64,000 nucleotides of DNA, from positions 2,046,001-2,110,000 of the forward strand of contig CM082585.2 of assembly GCA_040954595.2 (NCBI GenBank), read 5' to 3'. Below the pieces are notes generated by a model. That model did not search any database. It had not been told where the DNA came from and worked only from the letters and a program-made list of their open reading frames with translations. Shown here piece by piece: positions 27,179 to 37,300 of the stretch (positions within the stretch are counted from its first letter, which is position 1; each line of letters begins with the position of its first letter). This DNA is from Balanoglossus misakiensis (lineage: Eukaryota; Hemichordata). Position numbers and translations under genes: made by a program.

Positions 27179-27487
27179 ATGATAGAAAATATATACAATA
27201 AAACTTTTATCTCATTTTCCGTTCAAGTGGTTAGGGAAAATCATTTCAATCCATCAAAAATGCCTCACTTTTTGAATCTACTGTTTGTCAAAACTGACAT
27301 GAATACAGATTTCAAAGTCACCATTAAGTGTGGAAAAGTACTTTTAAATCCTCCTTTATATGCATTTGAGTATTGGAGTCATGGCAGTAGCCTTGAGTAT
27401 CTTCTTCCTTACTATGAAACTTCGTCTTCTTTCAATGGGAAACACTCTCAAATAGTGAAAAACAAAAAGAGAAAACAATCTTGTTAG
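27179..27487 (+). CDS. Unrecognised 102-codon ORF inside the transposon
   Basis: Opens with ATG (MIENIYNKTF) and ends at TAG in AT-rich DNA. The product would be a basic protein with mixed composition and a lysine-rich C-terminus (KNKKRKQSC). It has no signal peptide, clear membrane segment or catalytic motif that I recognise. No upstream promoter or splice-site context supports it, and a frame of this length can arise by chance. The opposite strand also has a shorter open stretch here. Most likely not a gene; listed because it is the longest ATG-initiated frame in unique sequence. Confidence 0.12.
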   Translation: MIENIYNKTFISFSVQVVRENHFNPSKMPHFLNLLFVKTDMNTDFKVTIKCGKVLLNPPLYAFEYWSHGSSLEYLLPYYETSSSFNGKHSQIVKNKKRKQSC

Positions 27488-27660
27488 AAATTAACATGAG
27501 TGTATTTTAGAAACAATTTCCAGCATGAAAACAACACATAACACATATGTACACAAGAAAATATGACAATGACTCGTATGAGACATACTCAACAAAAGAA
27601 GATAGTGTCTCTCTATTTATCAATGGGGAATGACTATGAGACTGACACACATACCACAAA

Positions 27661-28404
27661 ACACTACGATATGGTGCCATCCTAATGTTATAGGCAGCAA
27701 CCATATGAGAACATGAGACTGACCGATACAACACTACGATATGGTGCCATCCTAATGTTATAGGCAGCAACCATATGAGAACATGAGACTGACCGATACA
27801 ACACTACGATATGGTGCCATCCTAATGTTATAGGCAGCAACCATATGAGAACATGAGACTGACCGATACAACACTACGATATGGTGCCATCCTACTGTTA
27901 TAGGCAGCAACCATATGAGAACATGAGACTGACCGATACAACACTACGATATGGTGCCATCCTAATGTTATAGGCAGCAACCATATGAGAACATGAGACT
28001 GACCGATACAACACTACGATATGGTGCCATCCTAATGTTATAGGCAGCAACCATATGAGAACATGAGACTGACCGATACAACACTACGATATGGTGCCAT
28101 CCTAATGTTATAGGCAGCAACCATATGAGAACATGAGACTGACCGATACAACACTACGATATGGTGCCATCCTAATGTTATAGGCAGCAACCATATGAGA
28201 ACATGAGACTGACCGATACAACACTACGATATGGTGCCATCCTAATGTTATAGGCAGCAACCATATGAGAACATGAGACTGACCGATACAACACTACGAT
28301 GTGGTGCCATCCTACTGTTATAGGCAGCAACCATATGAGAACATGAGACTGACCGATACAACACTACGATATGGTGCCATCCTAATGTTATAGGCAGCAA
28401 CCAT
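27661..28404. repeat. 70 bp minisatellite, 10.6 copies
   Basis: Exact 70 bp units begin with GACCGATACA at 27721, 27791, 27861, 27931, 28001, 28071, 28141, 28211, 28281 and 28351. They are preceded by a 60 bp partial unit at 27661 and end at 28404 partway through the last. Only a few point differences occur: CCTACTGTTA instead of CCTAATGTTA near 27891 and 28311, and GATGTGG at about 28299. A degenerate half-unit (GACTGACACACATACCACAAAA) precedes the array. Near-identity implies recent expansion or ongoing homogenisation. The open frames across it are repeat artefacts. Confidence 0.95.
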
Positions 28405-28765
28405 GAAACACTAACATAACCATGAGATACACAGCATGTAACAAACAAGATGAAATTGATTCAATGAGCAATGCATGAAATTTCGCACCTAGAGTTTAGT
28501 GAATTGTTTCCTTTGACTATAACTGAATACATGTTACATACATGAAAGCTGGACTATATTAATAAATACAGATAGGCATGTTCCTTTAAAACTCGTTTTT
28601 AGGCATAAATAGTAAAATCTCTTCCCAAATGCAATACTGAAATTATAACCACATGGTTGGTATTTTATAATGAAGTCCCTACAAACTAAACTGTAAAGAA
28701 AACAGATGACTAGATGACAAAAATGGATATTAAAAAAATAACAAAATCTACTTAATTATACATAC
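28405..28765. other. Transposon interior, AT-rich
   Basis: No repeat or long ORF. On the minus strand a pyrimidine-rich tract ends in CAG (acceptor-like) at 28637-28639. It is followed by a 16-codon open stretch ending in TAA at 28586. This is the possible last exon of the tentative minus-strand model described under the 29950-30020 entry. A second acceptor-like site (TTCTTTACAG) lies further upstream on that strand. Confidence 0.3.
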
Positions 28766-28820
28766 CGTGTATGCTTCGACATAAATGCTACTTGTTGACT
28801 TTTTCATATTTTTGTGGTGC
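28766..28820 (-). CDS. Tentative internal exon of a minus-strand spliced ORF
   Basis: On the minus strand the segment is preceded by a pyrimidine-rich acceptor (TTTTTATTTTATTAG) and followed by a donor-like GTATGT. It is 55 nt and stays open in the frame needed to follow the candidate first exon (71 nt, leaving 2 nt). It would encode HHKNMKKSTSSIYVEAYT after the split glycine codon. An alternative acceptor (TTTTGCAG) 46 bases upstream gives a stop in that frame. A short open stretch with plausible splice sites is weak evidence, and I do not recognise the peptide. Confidence 0.12.
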
Positions 28821-28884
28821 CTAATAAAATAAAAACTGCTCCTTCCCATAACCAGTATCACCACTCCTGCAAAACCAAGATCAT

Positions 28885-29303
28885 TTATTTCATTCTTATG
28901 CAAATATCTGGGGTTCAATTAAAGTAGGAATCATTATTGTTACAAATCGCAGGCATGCAGGGGTTAAATAATCCTGTGGTCCGAGATCATGGTTTATCAA
29001 AAAAAAATATTCAGCCAATGATTTAAATCATTATTGTTACAAATCGCAGGCATGCAGGGGTTAAATAATCCTGTGGTCCGAGATCATGGTTTATCAAAAA
29101 AAAATTAATCAGCCAATGATTTAAATATTATGGGTATCCATTATTTCATTCTTATGCAAATATCTGGGGTTCAATTAAAGTAGGAATCATTATTGTTACA
29201 AATCGCAGGCATGCAGGGGTTAAATAATCCTGTGGTCCGAGATCACGGTTTATCAAAAAAAAATTATTCAGCCAATGATTTAAATATTATGGGTATCCAT
29301 TGA
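28885..29303. repeat. Nested local duplication inside the transposon
   Basis: A segment beginning TTATTTCATTCTTATGCAAA occurs at 28885 and again at 29141 (256 bp offset). A subsegment starting TCATTATTGTTACAAATCGC occurs three times, at 28931, 29028 and 29187, and ends each time near an A-tract followed by CAGCCAATGATTTAAA. Differences are small: A-tract length and ATCATGG versus ATCACGG. The pattern fits a 97 bp duplication followed by a longer one. Confidence 0.9.
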
Positions 29304-29342
29304 TATAGTATTGGAACACAAAACAACATTTTATTGCGGTTA

Positions 29343-29358
29343 CCCCCCCCCCCCCCCC
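29343..29358. repeat. C16 homopolymer
   Basis: Sixteen consecutive C bases. Its length is likely variable and prone to sequencing error. Confidence 0.95.
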
Positions 29359-29381
29359 AATGTTGACTTCCGCTGCCACTA

Positions 29382-29915
29382 GCCCCACTCGAAGCTTCAT
29401 ATATTTGAAATATCTCTCGATCTACAAATGATCAATACAGTATAGATATTATTACATATTTTGAATTATCTTGACTAGTAAAAGTGCATAAACAAACATG
29501 AATGGGGATGTAGGCTGCCAATAGCAAGCATGGTGAAATTCCTAGGCTATGGCGCTATAGGGCCCCACTCCGGAGCTGCATTAAAAAAATTCTTTTGATT
29601 TGCTCAGACTTTTTTGTAACCATCCACACATGATCAATGCAGTATATAAAGGATTCAGGCCTTTTAATAGTGACATACTTTGCATCGTCTTCGCTCACAA
29701 AAATGCATAAACAAAAATGAACGGGGATGGAGGCTGAAAATAGCAAGAATAATGAAATTCCTTTGGGGCCCCACTCCCTACTTTATGCTGTCAAACTTTT
29801 GACATTACTTCTTCTCACATGCTTTTCAGCTATCATCAACACATGATCAAGTCAGTATATACAGGATTCGGGCCTGTTAATTTTGTATTATCTTCACTGC
29901 TCGCAAAAATGTAGT
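29382..29915. repeat. Three diverged copies of a roughly 180-206 bp repeat
   Basis: Each copy begins GCCCCACTC (29382, 29562, 29768). The shared order is: a segment with ACATGATCAA and CAGTATATA (ACAAATGATC and CAGTATAGATATT in copy 1), then TATCTT or CGTCTTC followed by a CAAAAATGCATAAACAAA-like stretch. The first two copies end with AATAGCAAG and GAAATTCCT. Divergence is much greater than in the 70 bp array, so this repeat is older. Confidence 0.75.
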
Positions 29916-29949
29916 TACTGTCACAAAATGGAATGGAAGCAGGACTTAC

Positions 29950-30020
29950 CCCAACCGGCATTGTTCTATGTTACGGTCTCGTAGATGCTGGCGGTCAACT
30001 GCTAAGTCATTAGATGTCAT
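29950..30020 (-). CDS. Tentative first coding exon of a minus-strand gene in the transposon
   Basis: Reading the minus strand, ATG at 30020 (context AGGATGA, purine at -3) opens 23 codons beginning MTSNDLAVDRQHL and rich in Arg, Asp and Gln. They run into GG followed by GTAAGT, a consensus donor; an in-frame TAA sits directly at the donor, so the frame makes sense only if spliced. About 100 bases upstream is a TATAAAAA box, and the region is CpG-rich compared with the rest of the element. Two 3-codon upstream ORFs precede the ATG, the second overlapping it as ATGA. Joining to 28766-28820 and then to about 28586-28636 keeps one frame and would give a 58-residue product. No family is recognised. 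The gene could be a captured host exon or a transposase remnant; it could also be chance. Confidence 0.25.
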
Positions 30021-30120
30021 CCTTCCATAACGATGCTCGGTGCCAAAGTAATTATCCACGCATATGGTATTTCGGTTCTACCTTAGGAACAGGTTGAGTG
30101 CATTGTAAATCGCTGAACGA

Positions 30121-30132
30121 TTTTTATAAAGG
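30121..30132. promoter_or_regulatory. Bidirectional TATA-like element in a CpG-rich segment
   Basis: The sequence TTTTTATAAAGG reads TATAAAAA on the minus strand (30121-30128) and TATAAAGG on the plus strand (30125-30132). The surrounding 29950-30270 holds many CpGs (for example CACGCGTGG, CTCGCGTC, TTCGCGCGCC), whereas the element interior to the left has very few. The minus-strand box is about 100 bases upstream of the candidate ATG. Promoter function is inferred. Confidence 0.3.
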
Positions 30133-30272
30133 GAACGACGTGGTTCGATCGGCTTCCTCACGCGTGGACCGTCTTCTCTCGCGTCAAAACGTTGTAGTTG
30201 TGTAATAAATAACCTTTGACCCTGCATTCGCGCGCCAAATCAGGGTATTTCGCAAGACATTGTGCCCAGCGT

Positions 30273-30645
30273 GGCGTGTATATGAACCACATCCCGGCAA
30301 AGTTTTCCATGGCGTGTTTTCAAACCATACTTACATCTTTTTATGGTTTGAAAAGCGAACACTAACTCCAACGGCTTAAAATGCAGCCAAGGTTAAATAT
30401 GGTACAAATTCGAGCCAGACATAAGTATCACTAAAGTTTGCGAGCAAACCAGAGATTTTGTTCAATGGCTTAATAATAAGCCATTCCAGACAGGTTGTCC
30501 AGCGGCGTATTTACAAACCATTTTTCTAACATTGACTGGCTTGCTGGCACACACCAGACAATTTAGCGGCTTGTGGAAATACCGAAGTTTCGGCAAGTAT
30601 GACGAGATGGCTTGTCAGCAAACCCGAATGGCTTGAGTACAAACC
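30273..30645. repeat. Right subterminal palindrome array
   Basis: The same GGYKTG-N4-CAAACC type of unit as at the left end, in about 12 copies starting at 30273, 30311, 30345, 30373, 30401, 30435, 30467, 30504, 30538, 30568, 30609 and 30630. The best are GGCGTGTTTTCAAACC (30311), AGTTTGCGAGCAAACC (30435), GGCTTGTCAGCAAACC (30609) and GGCTTGAGTACAAACC (30630). Spacing averages about 32 bp but is looser (21-41) than on the left. Being near-palindromic, the units carry no orientation. Confidence 0.75.
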
Positions 30646-30658
30646 GGCTTGTTTTTGC

Positions 30659-30671
30659 AGAATTTGCAGTG
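30659..30671 (-). repeat. Right terminal inverted repeat
   Basis: AGAATTTGCAGTG, the exact reverse complement of 25979-25991. Confidence 0.9.
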
Positions 30672-30673
30672 TA
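30672..30673. other. Right target-site duplication (TA)
   Basis: The second copy of the TA; removing the element and one TA restores a normal monomer, as present uninterrupted near 16246-16255 and 33021-33030. Confidence 0.85.
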
Positions 30674-31379
30674 GGCATATGTGAATAAGAAAGTTTTCCA
30701 CTATAGACTCTGTAGATCGAGAGATAGTTGTAAAATTTCCATGGTTGCTTCCAAACAGCCTCGTTTATTTACCGATTTCTGTTGTGAGGCGCAGAACACA
30801 TAGATAGGCCTATGCGCATAAAAAACTTTTCAACTTTAGATCAACGGATAGTTCAAAAATTTCCATGGTTGTTTCCAAACAGCCTCGTTTATTTACCGAA
30901 TTCTGTTGTGATGCGTAGAACACATACATATGCCTATGCGCATAAGAAAGTTTTCCACCAGACTCTGTAGATCGACGGATAGTTGTAAAATTTCCATGGT
31001 TGCTTCCAAACAGCCTCGTTTATTTACCGATTTCTGTTGTGATGCGCAGAACACATAGATAGGCATATGTGCATAATAAAGTTTTCCACTAGACTCTGTA
31101 GATCGAGAGATAGTTCTAAAATTTCCATGGTTGCTTCCAAACACAGCCTCGTTTGTTTACAAAATTCTGTTGTGATGCGCAGAACACATATATAGGCCTA
31201 TGCGCATAATAACGTTTTCCACTAGACTCTGTAGATCGACGGATAGTTGTAAAATTTCCATGGTTGCTTCCAAACAGCCTCGTTTATTTACCGAATTCTG
31301 TTGTGAGGCGCAGAACACATAGATAGGCATATGTGCATAAGAAAGTTTTCCACTATAGACTCTGTAGATCGAGAGATAG

Positions 31380-34300
31380 TTCTAAAATGTCCATGGTTGC
31401 TTCCAAACACAGCCTCGTTTGTTTACAAAATTCTGTTGTGATGCGCAGAACACATATATAGGCCTATGCGCATAAGAACGTTTCCACTAGACTCTGTAGA
31501 TCGACGGATAGCTGTAAAATTTCCATGGTTGCTTTTAAACAGCCTCGTTTATTTACCGATTTCTGTTGTGAGGCGCAGAACACATAGATAGGCATATGTG
31601 CATAAGAAAGTTTTCCACTATAGACTCTGTAGATAGTTCTAAAATGTCCATGGTTGCTTCCAAACACAGCCTCGTTTATTTACCGATTTCTGTTGAGATG
31701 CGCATAACACATAGATAGGCCTATGCGCATAAGAACGTTTTCCACTAGACTCTGTAGATCGACGGATAGTTGTACAATTTCCATGGTTGCTTCCAAACAG
31801 CATCGTTTATTTACGGAATTCTGTTGTGAGGCGCAGAACACGTAATAGGTCTATGCGCATAAGGAAGTTTTCCACCAGACTCTGTAGATCGACGGATAGT
31901 TGTTAAATTTCATGGTTGCTTCAAAATACAGCCTCGTTTATTTACCGATTTCTGTTGTGATGCGCATAACACATAGATAGGCCTATGCGCATAAGAACGT
32001 TTTCCACTAGACTCTGTAGATCGACGGATAGTTGTACAATTTCCATGGTTGCTTCCAAACAGCCTCGTTTATTTACCGATTTCTGTTGTGAGGCGCAGAA
32101 CACATGACAGGCCTATGCGCATAAGACATTTTTCCACTAGACTCTGTAGATCGACGGATAGTTCTAAAATGTCCATGGTTGCTTCCAAACAGCCTCGTTT
32201 ATTTACCGAATTCTGTTGTGAGGCGCAGAGCACGTAATAGGCCTATGCGCATAAGAAAGTTTTCCACCAGACTCCGTAGATCGACGGATAGTTGTAAAAT
32301 TTCCATGGTTGTTTCCAAACACAGCCTCGTTCATTTACAAAATTCTGTTGTGATGCGCTGAACACATACATATGCCTATGCGCATAAGAAAGTTTCCCAC
32401 TAGACTCTGTAGATCGACGGATAGTTCTAAAATTTCCATGATTGCTTCCAAACACATCCTCGATTGTTTACAAAATTCTGTTGTGATGCGCAGAACACAT
32501 ATATAGGCCTATGCGCATATGAACGTTTTCCACTATACTCCGTAGATCGACGGATAGTTCTAAAATTTCCATTGTTGCTTCCAAACAGCCTCGTTTATTT
32601 ACCGAATTCTGTTGTGAGGCGCAGAACACGTAATAGGCCTATGCGCATAAGAAACTTTTCAACTTTAGATCGAGAGATAGTTCTAAAATTTCCATGGTTG
32701 TTTCCAAACACAGCCTCGTTCATTTACAAAATTCTGTTGTGATGCGCTGAACACATACATATGCCTATGCGCATAAGAAAGTTTCCCACTAGACTCTGTA
32801 GATCGACGGATAGTTCTAAAATTTCCATGATTGCTTCCAAACACATCCTCGATTGATTACAAAATTCTGTTGTGATGCGCAGAACACATAGATAGGCCTA
32901 TGCGCATATGAACGTTTTCCACTATACACTGTAGATCGAGAGATAGTTCTAAAACTTCCATGTTTGCTTCCAAACAGCCTCGTTTATTTGCGGAATTCTG
33001 TTTTGAGGCGCAGAACACATAGATAGGCATATGTGAATAAGAAAGTTTTCCACTATAGACTCTGTAGATCGAGAGATAGTTGTAAAATTTCCATGGTTGC
33101 TTCCAAACAGCCTCGTTTATTTACCGATTTCTGTTGTGAGGCGCAGAACACATAGATAGGCCTATGCGCATAAAAAACTTTTCAACTTTAGATCAACGGA
33201 TAGTTCAAAAATTTCCATGGTTGCTTCCAAACAGCCTCGTTTATTTACCGAATTCTGTTGTGAGGCACAGAACACATAGATAGGCCTATGTGCATAAGAA
33301 AGTTTTCCACTATAGACTCTGTAGATCGAGAGATAGTTCTAAAATGTCCATGGTTGCTTCCAAACACAGCCTCGTTTGTTTACAAAATTCTGTTGTGATG
33401 CGCAGAACACATATATAGGCCTATGCGCATAATAACGTTTTCCACTAGACTCTGTAGATCGACGGATAGTTGTAAAATTTCCATGGTTGCTTCCAAACAG
33501 CCTCGTTTATTTACCGAATTCTGTTGTGAGGCGCAGAACACATAGATAGGCATATGTGCATAAGAAAGTTTTCCACTATAGACTCTGTAGATCGAGAGAT
33601 AGTTCTAAAATGTCCATGGTTGCTACCAAACACAGCCTCGTTTGTTTACAACATTCTGTTGTGATGCGCAGAACACATATATAGGCCTATGCGCATAAGA
33701 ACGTTTCCACTAGACTCTGTAGATCGACGGATAGCTGTAAAATTTCTATGGTTGCTTCCAAACAGCCTCGTTTATTTACCGATTTCTGTTGTGAGGCGCA
33801 GAACACATGATAGGCCTATGCGCATGAGACATTTTTCCACTAGACTCTGTAGATCGACGGATAGTTGTAAAATTTCATGGTTGCTCCCAAATACAGCCTC
33901 GTTTATTTACCGATTTCTGTTGTGATGCGCATAACACATAGATAGGCCTATGCGCATAAGAACGTTTTCCACTAGACTCTGTAGATCGACGGATAGTTGT
34001 ACAATTTCCATGGTTACTTCCAAACAGCCTCGTTTATTTACCGATTTCTGTTGTGAGGCGCAGAACACATGATAGGCCTATGCGCATAAGACATTTTTCC
34101 ACTAGACTCTGTAGATCGACGGATAGTTCTAAAATTTCCATGGTTGCTTCCAAACAGCCTCGTTTATTTACCGAATTCTGTTGTGAGGCGCAGAGCACGT
34201 AATAGGCCTATGCGCATAAGAAAGTTTTCCACCAGACTCTGTAGATCGACGGATAGTTGTAAAATTTCCATGGTTGCTTCCAAACAGCCTCGTTTATTTA

Positions 34301-37300
34301 CCGATTTCTGTTGTGATGCGCAGAACACATAGATAGGCATATGTGCATAATAAAGTTTTCCACTAGACTCTGTAGATCGAGAGATAGTTCTAAAATTTCC
34401 ATGGTTGCTTCCAAACACAGCCTCGTTTGTTTACACAATTCTGTTGTGATGCGCAGAACACATATATAGGCCTATGCGCATAATAACGTTTTCCACTAGA
34501 CTCTGTAGATCGACGGATAGTTGTAAAATTTCCATGGTTGCTTTCAAACAGCCTCGTTTATTTACCGAATTCTGTTGTGAGGCGCAGAACACATAGATAG
34601 GCATATGTGCATAAGAAAGTTTTCCACTATAGACTCTGTAGATCGAGAGATAGTTCTAAAATGTCCATGGTTGCTTCCAAACACAGCCTCGTTTGTTTAC
34701 AAAATTCTGTTGTGATGCGCAGAACACATATATAGGCCTATGCGCATAAGAACGTTTCCACTAGACTCTGTAGATCGACGGATAGCTGTAAAATTTCCAT
34801 GGTTGCTTTTAAACAGCCTCGTTTATTTACCGATTTCTGTTGTGAGGCGCAGAACACATAGATAGGCATATGTGCATAAGAAAGTTTTCCACTATAGACT
34901 CTGTAGATCGAGAGATAGTTCTAAAATGTCCATGGTTGCTTCCAAACACAGCCTCGTTTATTTACCGATTTCTGTTGTGAGGCGCAGAACACATAGATAG
35001 GCATATGTGCATAAGAAAGTTTTCCACTATAGACTCTGTAGATCGAGAGATAGTTCTAAAATGTCCATGGTTGCTACCAAACACAGCCTCGTTTGTTTAC
35101 AAAATTCTGTTGTGATGCGCAGAACACATATATAGGCCTATGCGCATAAGAACGTTTCCACTAGACTATGTAGATCGACGGATAGCTGTAAAATTTCCAT
35201 GGTTGCTTCCAAACAGCCTCGTTTATTTACCGATTTCTGTTGTGAGGCGCAGAACACATGATAGGCCTATGCGCATGAGACATTTTTCCACTAGACTCTG
35301 TAGATCGACGGATAGTTGTAAAATTTCATGGTTGCTTCCAAATACAGCCTCGTTTATTTAGCGATTTCTGTTGTGATGCGCATAACACATAGATAGGCCT
35401 ATGCGCATTAGAACGTTTTCCACTAGACTTTGTAGATCGACGGATAGTTGTACAATGTCCATGGTTGCTTCCAAACAGCCTCGTTTATTTACCGAATTCT
35501 GTTGTGAGGCGCAGAACACGTAATAGGTATATGCGCATAAGGAAGTTTTCCACCAGACTCTGTAGATCGACGGATAGTTGTAAAATTTCATGGTTGCTTC
35601 CAAATACAGCCTCGTTTATTTACCGATTTCTGTTGTGATGCGCATAACACATAGATAGGCCTATGCGCATAAGAACGTTTTCCACTAGACTCTGTAGATC
35701 GACGGATAGTTGTACAATGTCCATGGTTGCTTCCAAACAGCCTCGTTTATTTACCGAATTCTGTTGTGAGGCGCAGAACACGTAATAGGTCTATGCGCAT
35801 AAGGAAGTTTTCCACCAGACTCTGTAGATCGACGGATAGTTGTAAAATTTCATGGTTGCTTCCAAATACAGCCTCGTTTATTTACCGATTTCTGTTGTGA
35901 TGCGCATAACACATAGATAGGCGTATGCGCATAAGAACGTTTTCCACTAGACTCTGTAGATCGACGGATAGTTGTACAATTTCCATGGTTGCTTCCAAAC
36001 AGCCTCGTTTATTTACCGATTTCTGTTGTGAGGCACAGAACACATGATAGGCCTATGCGCATAAGACATTTTTCCACTAGACTCTGTAGATCGACGGATA
36101 GTTCTAAAATTTCCATGGTTGCTTCCAAACAGCCTCGTTTATTTACCGAATTCTGTTGTGAGGCGCAGAGCACGTAATAGGCCTATGCGCATAAGAAAGT
36201 TTTCCACCAGACTCTGTAGATCGACGGATAGTTGTAAAATTTCCATGGTTGCTTCCAAACAGCCTCGTTTATTTACCGATTTCTGTTGTGATGCGCAGAA
36301 CACATAGATAGGCATATGTGCATAATAAAGTTTTCCACTAGACTCTGTAGATCGAGAGATAGTTCTAAAATTTCCATGGTTGCTTCCAAACACAGCCTCG
36401 TTTGTTTACAAAATTCTGTTGTGATGCGCAGAACACATATATAGGCCTATGCGCATAATAACGTTTTCCACTAGACTCTGTAGATCGACGGATAGTTGTA
36501 AAATTTCCATGGTTGCTTCCAAACAGCCTCGTTTGTTTACAAAATTCTGTTGTGATGCGCAGAACACATATATAGGCCTATGCGCATAATAACGTTTTCC
36601 ACTAGACTCTGTAGATCGACGGATAGTTGTAAAATTTCCATGGTTGCTTCCAAACAGCCTCGTTTATTTACCGAATTCTGTTGTGAGGCGCAGAACACAT
36701 AGATAGGCATATGTGCATAAGAAAGTTTTCCACTATAGACTCTGTAGATCGAGAGATAGTTCTAAAATGTCCATGGTTGCTTCCAAACACAGCCTCGTTT
36801 GTTTACAAAATTCTGTTGTGATACGCAGAACACATATATAGGCCTATGCGCATAAGAACGTTTCCACTAGACTCTGTAGATCGACGGATAGCTGTAAAAT
36901 TTCCATGGTTGCTTTTAAACAGCCTCGTTTATTTACCGATTTCTGTTGTGAGGCGCAGAACACATAGATAGGCCTATGTGCATAAGAAAGTTTTCCACTA
37001 TAGACTCTGTAGATCGAGAGATAGTTCTAAAATGTCCATGGTTGCTTCCAAACACAGCCTCGTTTATTTACCGATTTCTGTTGTGATGCGCATAACACAT
37101 AGATAGGCCTATGCGCATAAGAACGTTTTCCACTAGACTCTGTAGATCGACGGATAGTTGTACAATTTCCATGGTTGCTTCCAAACAGCATCGTTTATTT
37201 ACCGAATTCTGTTGTGAGGCGCAGAACACGTAATAGGTCTATGCGCATAAGGAAGTTTTCCACCAGACTCTGTAGATCGACGGATAGTTGTAAAATTTCA

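Larger units (their letters stand above)
25979..30671. mobile_element. 4.7 kb DNA transposon with 13 bp CACTGC terminal inverted repeats, TA target duplication
   Basis: The only non-satellite DNA in the window. Both ends are CACTGCAAATTCT in inverted orientation, and the flanking satellite is interrupted cleanly with a duplicated TA. Subterminal zones (about 26000-26630 and 30270-30650) are packed with short palindromes, as seen for transposase-binding regions of CACTA/CMC elements. A TA duplication is known for Tc1/mariner and for the Mirage group of CMC; the CACTG terminus and subterminal repeats favour a CMC-like element, but this is inference. No transposase with a DDE/DDD catalytic motif was seen on either strand, so this copy is probably non-autonomous. 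The interior is AT-rich with several private tandem repeats and one CpG-rich segment. Confidence 0.85.

Noticed and set aside
27507-28448. Minus-strand frames across the 70 bp minisatellite
   Set aside because: Seventy is not a multiple of three, so the frame is not maintained across units; the peptides are repeat artefacts.
29555-29746. 63-codon minus-strand frame
   Set aside because: Lies in the diverged 190 bp repeat, is not conserved between its three copies, and has no recognised motif.
30130-30145. tRNA-like B box (GGTTCGATCGG)
   Set aside because: The final C of the GGTTCGANNC core is missing, and there is no A box or cloverleaf at the expected distance.
25979-30671. LTR retrotransposon or LINE insertion
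   Set aside because: Ends are inverted, not direct, repeats; there is no poly-A tail, no reverse transcriptase motif, and the target duplication is only 2 bp.
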